From the NCBI GenBank assembly GCA_031274045.1, contig JAISQS010000319.1:1-6170 (forward strand): a DNA stretch of 6,170 nucleotides, given 5' to 3'. Below are positions 1 through 5,883 of this stretch, piece after piece. The translations under genes and the position numbers were made by a program. The stretch is from Planctomycetaceae bacterium. Its GTDB lineage: Bacteria > Planctomycetota > Planctomycetia > Pirellulales > Thermoguttaceae. The notes below the pieces were generated by a model, which saw only the letters and a program-made list of their open reading frames with translations, had not been told where the DNA came from and made no database searches. The first letter of the stretch is position 1; the number at the start of each line of letters is the position of its first letter.

Positions 1-90
1 TATGTTGCCCTTTCAGGGCGATGGATATTGGAAAAACGTAACCCGCCGCGTTGCGGCGGGCTGGGGTATGTTGCCCCTTGCGGGGCGATC
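1..90. repeat. GC-rich short hairpin repeat cluster (left)
   Basis: Three small hairpins sit close together. Hairpin 1 is gccct/agggc at 7-11 and 15-19 with loop ttc. Hairpin 2 is cccgccgc/gcggcggg at 42-49 and 53-60 with loop gtt, a perfect 8-bp stem. Hairpin 3 is gcccc/ggggc at 73-77 and 82-86 with loop ttgc. Hairpins 1 and 3 are embedded in the same context, tatgttgccc before the stem and gggcgat after it (1-22 and 67-88), so they are two direct copies of one repeat unit with compensating stem changes. The same stem families recur at 4551-4632. Function is unknown; these look like dispersed non-coding repeats rather than a gene end. The cluster may continue to the left of the window. Confidence 0.8.
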
Positions 91-154
91 CGAAACACAA
101 AATCCGAAATAGTCAGGAAAATTATTTACTACAATTGCAGTTTGCCAGAAAAAA

Positions 155-224
155 TATTTCGCTGATATATTACGTTTTTTCTACAGCGTTGAAGTATTTC
201 ACTGATATATTACAATTTTTCTAT
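155..224. repeat. Two imperfect 30-bp direct repeats, 40-bp period
   Basis: Copies lie at 155-184 and 195-224 and share 26 of 30 positions. The invariant centre is ctgatatattac, preceded by tatttc and followed by a T-rich run. Start-to-start spacing is 40 bp, about four helical turns, so both copies face the same side of the DNA. They lie in AT-rich non-coding DNA downstream of the autotransporter gene. They could be a duplicated protein-binding site or the remains of a tandem repeat; nothing in the sequence decides between these. Confidence 0.6.
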
Positions 225-408
225 TCCCTTCCTCTCCTTGCCCGTACAAAATCACCCAACAATCAGGCACGAAAAATTAGAGGACTTGGTATTAGCTTTT
301 TGGTAGTCAAGAAACCTTACGCTACAGACTGTAAGAATTTTTTGACCAAATCCTAACATAACATTTGCAAAGAACATTATTGGTGTCGGTGTTGTTGCTG
401 TTTTATTC
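225..408. other. Non-coding spacer downstream of the autotransporter gene
   Basis: I see no gene, RNA or strong terminator in this AT-rich stretch. A short 5-bp stem (cttac/gtaag at 316-320 and 331-335) is followed on the plus strand by a run of T, but no plus-strand gene lies upstream of it. On the minus strand, where the autotransporter transcript would end, no hairpin with a proper T tract is visible. Confidence 0.6.
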
Positions 409-3400
409 TCACCATACGTAGACGATACCTAACGTTCCGGTATGTAAGGATTGTAGACCGCTTAGGTAGGCATCGTATCCGCCAAAAAATCTCGTCCGCC
501 CCATGTCATACCCCAAACTCGCCCCAAAAATTGCCCAATCCCTACCAGTATTCGTACCTCGCACACTGAATTTTGCCGATTGGTCTGGACTCCCCGCAAA
601 TTTGCCCGTAAATTCAGTGCATGTCCGCCCCATATATTCGTGCATCCACGCAAAATTGAAATCACCCGAAATCAATCCGCCCATAAAGATACGCTCAAAT
701 TTCTCCGTCCTAAATCCCAAAAATCCACGTAAACTCGTTGTCGAAGTTGCATCGCCAATCAGATTCAAAGCGTCCGCTCCGTTTTCTTGGAAGGCGGATT
801 GGTAAACACCGGCATATTGGAAGGCGACGTAACCTTGCCATTTGAATATGGGGTCAAGATAATACGTTCCTAATTCGGTGTAAACAGTGCTATTGAAGGA
901 GTTGTGGGAACTTCTTGCTTGCCGATAGCCGAATTCTGTCATTGTCCGGTCGGTTTTGTATTGATTGAATCCGTAGCCGTTGTTTAGGAGTATGTAGCCG
1001 ATACTGTTGTCAGCGCGAAAATAAAATCCGCCCATAAACTCATGCGACCGCGAATGTTCCCTTATGTCTTTTGAGGTCAAAACGTTCTCCATTGCCGAGC
1101 CGTAGAATCCGAAATGACAACCGCTCCGCCGCATGAAATCTATCCCAAATACAGACCCGCCCGATGATTGCGAATAAGCATGTCCGTTAAAGTCGCTTTG
1201 AGTTGAACCGCCCATCCCGACAACCGTCAACCAACTCGTCGGCTTTTTTTGCACATGAACACAAGCACCCTTGCAAATATAACACGGCACAACCTCCGAA
1301 AGCGGCGGACGGCGTAAATAAGTCGCAATCGTGCGGTTTGCAATAGTCGTGTTTTGAATACTAGCCGAACCCGATGTAGCATAAATATTACCGACCGTTT
1401 CATCCATTGCAAAATGCGACCTCGATTCTGAATTTTCGGACAAATTCTCATAAGCCATCAATACTTCGTTCATGTCGTTAAATTCATTGACCTGCGGGGA
1501 AATCGTGTTCAAATATTGTGCAAGCTGACGCTGGTTATGAGTTTTTGCCATTTGCATGTGATCGACCACCGCCCCTTCTATCGTAACCCAATATTTCCCA
1601 TTTACCCCATCCTTATAATCTACAACTCCACGCCGACCTTCCGTCGTTGCCCCAAGCACAAAACCCCCCCTCTCACTGTCAATTTCAAGCTCATCCGCCG
1701 ACAGAAAAAGATACGCAATCCCCCGCCGCTGCTCACCATACAAAAAAATCGTCCCGCCGGAAACTTTCGCCTTGCCCGCAACCTCAATCCTGCCGCTGCT
1801 TGCCGCTTCCGTACCCGTACCAATCACAAGTGTTGCGTCGTTAAAATCCGCATTGCCTTTTACTGTCATAACCTTATTTGGAGCAAGCCCCAACAGCCCG
1901 TGATCTATACTGAGATTCCCCGCCTCAACATCTTGCGCAAATCGTGCTTCTGTCCCCGCATGGTTGATTTTAAAATTGCCCGTAGCCGACACAACACCAT
2001 CACCCGTAAAACTGTATTTGGCACTGTTGGCGAAAGTTATATCGTTCGCATCAACCCTAACCGGAACATCTATCGTCCCCGAACCCGTATCAAATTTGAC
2101 CGAGTCGCCATCAATAAACACTTCGTTGTCTTGTGTTATCGTGTCAAGCCAATAGTAACCGCCGCCTGATTTTAGACCGTTATTCCAAATACCGTTTCCG
2201 CCCGCCCATTTCAATTCAGCATTGGTCGCGTCCAATGCCAAACGAAGCTCGTTGTTTCCTGATTTCGTCAAATTTATTTGATGCCTGTCCGTCGGTGTTT
2301 GACCGGCAACCAATATATTACTTCCGAGTTCAGTCTCATCGGCAGTCAAAGTACCGGTCGTTTTTAATATGGAAAAAGAACCTTTTTTGAACGATGTGAT
2401 GTCGATTCTTGCGTCATCATGTATTGTTGCACTTCCGGCGTTCAAGTAGGCGATGTCGTCTCCTGCGCTGTAAGCAGTGTTTATTCCAAGTATTGCGTTT
2501 GCATTGAGATTGAATGTGCTGACAGTGAGTTTATCTGCGTTATCGTGTTTGTAGTTGCTTGCGATATTTAGTTGTGCGTTTTGGTTTACGGTTACGTTGT
2601 TTACGTTGGCATGAGCGTCTTTGCCGATAGTCGTTTTTCCGGCGAGGAGATTTAGGTTAAATTGAGTACCGCCTATCAAGTTGTTGTTTAGTGTGAAGTT
2701 GAACGCCGGATCGGGAGTGGCGTTTGTGTCGTTGCCGAAGTTTATGTCGGTGGTAGAGCTGGAATCTGTTTTTATGTCGCCGTAGATTGCGGCACTGTTT
2801 ACGCTGCCAACATCTTTCAGAATGTTAATAGTTGACAACGTCGCACTTTCGGCAATATATATCGCTTGTTTTGATCCTGTTATTGTGCCGCTGATGTCAA
2901 ATCTACTTACACCGGAGCCGCTTCTCAAATTTACGCCGATTCCGGTTTCGTGGGTTGCGTAGATATTACCGCTATTGATCAAAATGTTACCATTGCCGGA
3001 AGCGACATACAAACCGATTCCGCCCTCGCCGGTAGCTTCGATATCTATAGATTTGCCGATATTGATTGTGTTATTGCTGCCGTCAATTCTTATGCCGACA
3101 CCTTCAAAACCTCTGCTTGAAATATTCGCATTTTGCGAGAGAGTCAAATCACTCGTGTAAACATGCGCGCCGATTCCAAAAATAAATTCACTGCTGTAAC
3201 CAATACCATTTTCCGTTCCTGCGCTGCTGTATGTTTTCCCAAATGCTTTGCTCGTGTTTATGACGTAACCTAGATTCGTCGCGTTTACTAACTGTAACAA
3301 TTCAGCTTCAGTTGCAAACGGCATTCCGTTTGCGTTTTGGATGGTGACTCCCAGTACTTGTCCCATCGCTCTGATTGTTGCTTCGAGAATAGCGCGACTG

Positions 3401-3954
3401 TCTGATGATCCGTCAATATTGTAAGCTAGACGGGCATCCGCAGGACGACTAGCCGCATCCGGATAGGACGACGAAGGTCTTCTGTAATTTCCGTTGGCAT
3501 CTTTTTTATGGTTAATTATCTCAGCAAACGCTTCGGTATTGGGATAACTTTCACCTGATGCGGAACCGGTCTGGGAATTATTAACAATATTGATAACGAT
3601 TTTTTGATCCGGCGGCATGAAAGAAGTATTAACCAATTCTTTCCAATACTCAATTCCTCTTATGACAGCGTCGATTTGTTCTGTTGTCCATGGTTGATTT
3701 GAGAATGCTACTGAAGTATCGTTTGGCACGTAGTTACTGTCGCTTTGCGCGCCGGAGTAGAATCGCAACTCGAAAACGCCGACAGTTCTCACTTCCGGCG
3801 CGTATGTAGCGGCGTTACTGTTTTTTGTTGCGAGCAGACAAAAGATCAAAATCGTAAGCGCAACAACAGACCGCACAACAGCACAAAAATTCATGCCGAT
3901 AGCTGTGTTATTAGTTTGTCTGTAATGGTCTGGTTGTCTTGTGTAAAGCTCCAT
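409..3954 (-). CDS. Autotransporter (type V secreted) protein with C-terminal beta-barrel
   Basis: This is a large surface or secreted protein that would insert its C-terminal barrel in the outer membrane and expose its passenger. Numbering is from the ATG at 3954 (1181 aa). Residues 21-49 form a signal peptide: hydrophobic core about 29-42 (SVVALTILIFCLLA), with cleavage likely at SNA-A or NAA-T. Residues about 50-240 resemble a metalloprotease-like region (WTTEQIDAVIRGIEYW near 89-104, RAMGQVLG at 195-202), but the zinc-binding residues are missing. About 250-580 is a Gly/Asn/Ser/Thr-rich passenger with repeated GIG, NIS and INIG-type rungs, typical of a beta-solenoid. About 580-655 is an autotransporter-associated beta-strand module (KWAGGNGIW, FIDGDSVKF, YSFTGDG). 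About 805-880 is the conserved pre-barrel helix/linker region (NIYATSGSASIQN). About 906-1181 is the barrel (W-L-T-V-V-G-x-GG start), ending in VYVW with the usual terminal aromatic. Cysteines at 891, 894 and 898 lie just before the barrel. Start choice: ATG 3954 has an AAGGG six bases upstream. ATG 3894 would give a tidy 28-29 residue signal peptide but has no Shine-Dalgarno. An in-frame GTG at 4011 is less likely. The gene stands alone on this strand. Its ligand or activity cannot be read from the sequence. Confidence 0.93.
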   Translation of the reverse strand: MELYTRQPDHYRQTNNTAIGMNFCAVVRSVVALTILIFCLLATKNSNAATYAPEVRTVGVFELRFYSGAQSDSNYVPNDTSVAFSNQPWTTEQIDAVIRGIEYWKELVNTSFMPPDQKIVINIVNNSQTGSASGESYPNTEAFAEIINHKKDANGNYRRPSSSYPDAASRPADARLAYNIDGSSDSRAILEATIRAMGQVLGVTIQNANGMPFATEAELLQLVNATNLGYVINTSKAFGKTYSSAGTENGIGYSSEFIFGIGAHVYTSDLTLSQNANISSRGFEGVGIRIDGSNNTINIGKSIDIEATGEGGIGLYVASGNGNILINSGNIYATHETGIGVNLRSGSGVSRFDISGTITGSKQAIYIAESATLSTINILKDVGSVNSAAIYGDIKTDSSSTTDINFGNDTNATPDPAFNFTLNNNLIGGTQFNLNLLAGKTTIGKDAHANVNNVTVNQNAQLNIASNYKHDNADKLTVSTFNLNANAILGINTAYSAGDDIAYLNAGSATIHDDARIDITSFKKGSFSILKTTGTLTADETELGSNILVAGQTPTDRHQINLTKSGNNELRLALDATNAELKWAGGNGIWNNGLKSGGGYYWLDTITQDNEVFIDGDSVKFDTGSGTIDVPVRVDANDITFANSAKYSFTGDGVVSATGNFKINHAGTEARFAQDVEAGNLSIDHGLLGLAPNKVMTVKGNADFNDATLVIGTGTEAASSGRIEVAGKAKVSGGTIFLYGEQRRGIAYLFLSADELEIDSERGGFVLGATTEGRRGVVDYKDGVNGKYWVTIEGAVVDHMQMAKTHNQRQLAQYLNTISPQVNEFNDMNEVLMAYENLSENSESRSHFAMDETVGNIYATSGSASIQNTTIANRTIATYLRRPPLSEVVPCYICKGACVHVQKKPTSWLTVVGMGGSTQSDFNGHAYSQSSGGSVFGIDFMRRSGCHFGFYGSAMENVLTSKDIREHSRSHEFMGGFYFRADNSIGYILLNNGYGFNQYKTDRTMTEFGYRQARSSHNSFNSTVYTELGTYYLDPIFKWQGYVAFQYAGVYQSAFQENGADALNLIGDATSTTSLRGFLGFRTEKFERIFMGGLISGDFNFAWMHEYMGRTCTEFTGKFAGSPDQSAKFSVRGTNTGRDWAIFGASLGYDMGRTRFFGGYDAYLSGLQSLHTGTLGIVYVW

Positions 3955-3960
3955 CTTACA

Positions 3961-3965
3961 CCCTT
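3961..3965 (-). promoter_or_regulatory. Shine-Dalgarno supporting the ATG at 3954
   Basis: On the minus strand, AAGGG lies six bases before the ATG at 3954. This is the only start candidate for the autotransporter with a plausible ribosome binding site. The downstream ATG at 3894, directly before the signal peptide, has none. If 3954 is used, the signal peptide carries a 20-residue hydrophilic N-terminal extension; extended signal peptides are known among autotransporters. Confidence 0.45.
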
Positions 3966-4550
3966 GTGTCAATACGCCGCGAGCAAGTACGTAGTTATAA
4001 ACTGCTTGCACTTGAAATTTCGTTTCTCGTTCGCTGGCTTATCTACGGCGGTATTCAATTTATATTTGTCGCTTTTACGCTTTTGTGCCAATAAAATCCC
4101 ATAGTACATTGCGTACACTCTCTATCATCGTTCTTATCGTTATTCCGCTTGTAACATCTGAAACGAAAAAAACAGTTATCTTGCCAGTTACGCCCGAAAA
4201 AAAACCGATAATCAGAACAACTGTTAAAATCAATAAACTTTATTCAAACTAACTACATTAACAGACAAGCTGGATGAAATAATTAAACTTGAGAATTTAA
4301 TTTTGCTTTGACCAGAATCTTTTCATAGTCATTTTCTACCGAGCGATGTAAATCTACGGCTTGCAATGCTACGATATACTTTTTTTATACTTGAAAATTC
4401 CCTTTCGCAATCAGCTATCATTTTGTTATCGATATTGATCCCCAACTAACTCGTGCTTTACCAATTCGCGATGTGCGACCAACTTCACTTACCTTAGTAA
4501 CTAATGTAACAAACGGAGTTGGCTATCTTACGTTGCGGCGAATTTTTTTA
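3966..4550. other. Long non-coding region upstream of the autotransporter gene
   Basis: No intact gene is visible on either strand in this stretch. It is AT-rich and must hold the autotransporter promoter, but I could not find a convincing -35/-10 pair on the minus strand. A TTGACA occurs on that strand around 3969-3974, but it has no good -10 at normal spacing and lies too close to the start codon. The only coding-like signal is the possible gene remnant at 4283-4445, listed separately. Confidence 0.5.
4283..4445 (-). pseudogene. Possible decayed gene 3' end with frameshift at an A7 run
   Basis: On the minus strand an open segment begins after a stop at 4446-4448 and reads LGINIDNKMIADCEREFSS then IKK. 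It meets a run of seven A (plus-strand T at 4380-4386). In the next frame the reading continues KYIVALQAVDLHRSVENDYE then KILVKAKLNSQV, and ends at TAA 4283-4285. The two parts together read like a charged, helical C-terminus of about 50 residues with normal amino-acid composition. I do not recognise the family. Because the segment is short, this may be chance; it is offered as a weak candidate for a broken gene. Confidence 0.2.
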
Positions 4551-4632
4551 CGCCCCAACGGGGCAAAAAGCCCATAGCACAGGGCAACGCCCTGTGAAAA
4601 ATCGCCCGCAATAACTCTCGCCCTGAAAGGGC
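4551..4632. repeat. GC-rich short hairpin repeat cluster (right)
   Basis: Three hairpins occur in 82 bases. The first is gcccc/ggggc at 4552-4556 and 4560-4564, loop aac. The second is a perfect 8-bp stem cacagggc/gccctgtg at 4578-4585 and 4589-4596, loop aac. The third is gccct/agggc at 4620-4624 and 4628-4632, loop gaa. The gcccc and gccct stems match those at 73-86 and 7-19, with different loops. The cluster lies between the autotransporter locus and the tmRNA promoter. No protein-coding potential is likely: apparent reading frames through it are repeat translation. Confidence 0.8.
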
Positions 4633-4762
4633 AAAAGCCAAAAGGGGCGGAAAAAACTTCGGTTCACCAACACGCCAAAACCTCATCTCCACCTAATTTT
4701 TTTAACAAAATAACCTTAGTAGCCGTTAAAAAAATCCTTTTCTTCCGGTTAATATATGTTTT

Positions 4763-4781
4763 CAAAAATATTTTATTTTTG
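4763..4781. repeat. AT-rich 8-bp inverted repeat upstream of the tmRNA promoter
   Basis: The arms caaaaata (4763-4770) and tatttttg (4774-4781) are perfectly complementary around a ttt loop. The element ends 17 bases before the -35 box of the tmRNA promoter. It could be an upstream A/T-rich promoter element or an operator, or simply low-complexity DNA. It lacks a T tract, so it is not a good terminator. Confidence 0.35.
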
Positions 4782-4798
4782 TGGTGTTTGAACTGGTC

Positions 4799-4827
4799 TT
4801 GACAGGTGGTCATTGATTTGGTACAGT
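4799..4827 (+). promoter_or_regulatory. Sigma70-type promoter for ssrA
   Basis: A perfect TTGACA (-35, 4799-4804) is followed after exactly 17 bases by TACAGT (-10, 4822-4827; four of six consensus bases). Transcription would start near 4834, about 79 bases before the mature tmRNA 5' end, so the primary transcript would have a leader removed by RNase P, the normal route for tmRNA 5' maturation. I found no better promoter closer to 4913. The assignment rests on consensus match and position only. Confidence 0.6.
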
Positions 4828-4912
4828 TACGCAACTTTTGCGGATAGCAGAAATATTAGTGTTGTGTCTTTTAGTTTTTTCGTTTCAAAAAATCAATATT
4901 TTCCATAAAGGA

Positions 4913-5270
4913 GGGGGCGAACTGGTTTCGACCGGACTAGTGAAGTGTAGGTTGCGTGTCGTGGTTGGTCAGCGGGCCACGTTAAAAGCCGACTAATAAA
5001 TTCAAATGCCGAACCAAAATTGGCATTGGCTGCCTAATAATGGCAACCCCGGGTGCATGCTGTCGCCGAAATGGTGTGTTATTCGGACGTAAATTCGGAT
5101 CGTTTCTGTTCAGGTTGACTACGATAGAAATTAAATAATGTTGTCGAATCGTTTGCGAGGTACCGTTGCCGATGAGGGACTGAGCGAACTAAAAAATAAA
5201 TAATCGGACACACACGTAGACGCTTATGTGGATCGGTTTCGGGACGCGGGTTCGATTCCCGCCGCCTCCA
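4913..5270 (+). ncRNA. ssrA: tmRNA (transfer-messenger RNA)
   Basis: tmRNA rescues stalled ribosomes: it is charged with alanine, replaces the broken message and adds a degradation tag. The acceptor stem pairs GGGGGCG (4913-4919) with CGCCTCC (5263-5269), with one G-U pair at the third position as in E. coli. It is followed by discriminator A at 5270. The T arm gcgggttcgattcccgc (5246-5262) and the 5' signature gtttcgac (4925-4932) are canonical. The tag frame has resume codon GCC at 5008 and reads AEPKLALAA, followed by two stops (TAA TAA, 5035-5040); with the tRNA-borne alanine the added peptide is A-AEPKLALAA, with the usual protease-recognised LAA end. The 358-nt length is normal for a one-piece tmRNA. 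CCA is not encoded (TGC follows), so it must be added by the CCA-adding enzyme. The RRM protein gene follows 118 bases downstream on the same strand. Confidence 0.97.
5008..5040 (+). other. tmRNA tag-peptide reading frame
   Basis: Within ssrA this short frame encodes AEPKLALAA and closes with tandem TAA codons. The upstream bases aaat lead directly into the GCC resume codon, with an A at position -4 as in other tmRNAs. The C-terminal LAA is the signal read by ClpXP-type proteases. The AEP start and ALAA end resemble planctomycete tags as I recall them. Confidence 0.93.
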
Positions 5271-5309
5271 TGCGATAGGATGATGCCTCCTTTGTTTTGG
5301 TATCTTGGG

Positions 5310-5383
5310 TTTTCTTCTTTTTGCCGTTAGAAGTAAGGATTCCGACTTTTTTTGTGTTTCCAGAACGGCAGAAAGCAAGAAGA
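5310..5383 (+). promoter_or_regulatory. Leader hairpin covering the RBS of the RRM gene
   Basis: The 5' arm 5310-5328 (pyrimidine-rich, ending tgccgtt) pairs with 5364-5383 (aacggcagaaagcaagaaga). I count 19 pairs, two of them G-U (5321/5371 and 5311/5382), interrupted only by a one-base bulge at C5376. The loop is 35 nt (5329-5363). The 3' arm contains the only purine-rich ribosome-binding candidate, AAGAAG at 5377-5382, six bases before the ATG at 5389. Folded, the hairpin would hide the ribosome binding site. Single-RRM Rbp proteins are cold-induced in cyanobacteria, so a temperature-sensitive or self-regulated leader is reasonable, but that is inference. Confidence 0.5.
5377..5382 (+). 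promoter_or_regulatory. Weak Shine-Dalgarno for the RRM gene
   Basis: AAGAAG ends six bases before the ATG at 5389 and is the only purine-rich stretch at suitable distance. It fixes the start at 5389, where the RRM fold also begins, rather than at the in-frame upstream ATG at 5305. It lies inside the 3' arm of the leader hairpin. Confidence 0.45.
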
Positions 5384-5388
5384 TTGTG

Positions 5389-5706
5389 ATGAAGATTTAC
5401 GTTGGTAACCTCGCTTATCGGACTACAGAGGACGAACTCCGCGTGGAATTTGAGAAGTATGGAACCGTCAGTGAGGTCAGTGTTATAACTGATCGTGAGA
5501 CGGGACGCTCGAAGGGTTTCGGTTTCGTCGAGATGTTGGACAGTGACGAAGCGACCGCTGCGATTGAGGCTCTTGATGGCTTCAATATTGGCGAAAGAAC
5601 CTTGAAAGTGAACGAAGCGCGTCCAAAAGCTCCGCGTACTGGCGGAGGCGGCTTCGGCGGCGGTGGAAGACCCCGCGGCGACCGTGACCGTGAGCGACGA
5701 TACTAA
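5389..5706 (+). CDS. RNA-binding protein with one RRM and glycine/arginine-rich tail
   Basis: This is a 105-residue cytoplasmic RNA-binding protein. Residues 1-78 form a complete RRM: RNP2 is IYVGNL at 3-8 and RNP1 is KGFGFVEM at 42-49, with the aromatic positions Y4, F44 and F46 that stack on RNA bases all present. The loop TDRETGRSKGFGFV is typical of bacterial Rbp proteins. Residues 84-105 are a low-complexity tail (TGGGGFGGGGRPRGDRDRERRY), positively charged and probably disordered. The last RNP1 position is Met rather than the usual aromatic, a mild variation. The start at 5389 was chosen because the RRM begins there; an upstream in-frame ATG at 5305 would add 28 residues unlike any RRM protein and would run through the leader hairpin. 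Known relatives act in cold response, RNA chaperoning or mRNA localisation; the target here is unknown. The gene follows ssrA and is followed by a strong terminator. Confidence 0.95.
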   Translation: MKIYVGNLAYRTTEDELRVEFEKYGTVSEVSVITDRETGRSKGFGFVEMLDSDEATAAIEALDGFNIGERTLKVNEARPKAPRTGGGGFGGGGRPRGDRDRERRY

Positions 5707-5739
5707 TCGTTTCTCTTGTGTGTCGATTGCAAAGAAAAG

Positions 5740-5780
5740 AAAGAGGTAGACAAAGTAACATTTGCCTGCCTCTTTTTTTT
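5740..5780 (+). terminator. Rho-independent terminator of the RRM gene
   Basis: The arm aaagaggtagacaaa (5740-5754) pairs with tttgcctgcctcttt (5761-5775) across a 6-nt loop, with one G-U pair and one A-C mismatch. Eight T (5773-5780) follow without a break. It lies 33 bases after the stop codon. On the other strand the stem is followed by a T-rich stretch, so it may also work weakly in reverse. Confidence 0.88.
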
Positions 5781-5832
5781 ATCCAAAAAAAATTACAAAA
5801 CCAAACCGCTCCCGTCGGCGTAGCCAACAATT

Positions 5833-5845
5833 GCCGCGAAGCGGC
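5833..5845. repeat. GC hairpin gccgc-gaa-gcggc
   Basis: A perfect 5-bp stem with loop gaa marks the left edge of the terminal repeat region. It is the same size class as the hairpins at the left end and centre of the window. A related sequence (cgcggaagcgg) occurs at 6029-6039, between the arms of the large inverted repeat. Confidence 0.55.
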
Positions 5846-5847
5846 GC

Positions 5848-5875
5848 GGACTGGAACGCGGACGTCCCGCCCGCC
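5848..5875. repeat. Third copy of the GC-rich repeat core
   Basis: This 28-base segment is the reverse complement of 5990-6017 with only two differences (one in the cgcccgcg part, one near the end). A more diverged copy in the same orientation lies at 6037-6064. The three copies therefore alternate minus, plus, minus. The core (ggcgggcggga then cgcccgcgttcc) looks like a dispersed extragenic palindromic family. Confidence 0.8.
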
Positions 5876-5883
5876 TAAGTGCA

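Noticed and set aside
1..90. CRISPR array
   Set aside because: The repeats are short hairpins with uneven spacing and no unique spacers of constant length, and no cas genes are present.
316..341. Possible terminator cttac...gtaag with T run
   Set aside because: The stem is only 5 bp with a 10-base loop. The T run is on the plus strand, where there is no upstream gene; in the autotransporter direction the T tract is interrupted.
51..356. 101-residue plus-strand reading frame starting with TTG
   Set aside because: It starts inside a GC hairpin and runs through AT-rich DNA and the 30-bp direct repeats. No ribosome binding site, domain or coding-like composition is visible.
1516..2169. 217-residue plus-strand frame opposite the autotransporter
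   Set aside because: It is a shadow of the minus-strand gene, rich in P, R and I without any recognisable domain. The autotransporter frame is strongly supported by its signal peptide, barrel and terminal aromatic.
5277..5297. Possible tmRNA terminator agga...tcct followed by ttgtttt
   Set aside because: A 4-bp stem is too weak to call. No other terminator is visible before the RRM gene.
5079..5378. 99-residue minus-strand reading frame containing WRRRESNPRPE
   Set aside because: It is the antisense of the tmRNA. The ESNPRP string is the usual artefact of translating the reverse complement of a tRNA-type T arm.
5305..5388. N-terminal extension of the RRM protein from the ATG at 5305
   Set aside because: It would add 28 residues unrelated to the RRM fold, which begins exactly at 5389, and would translate the leader hairpin.
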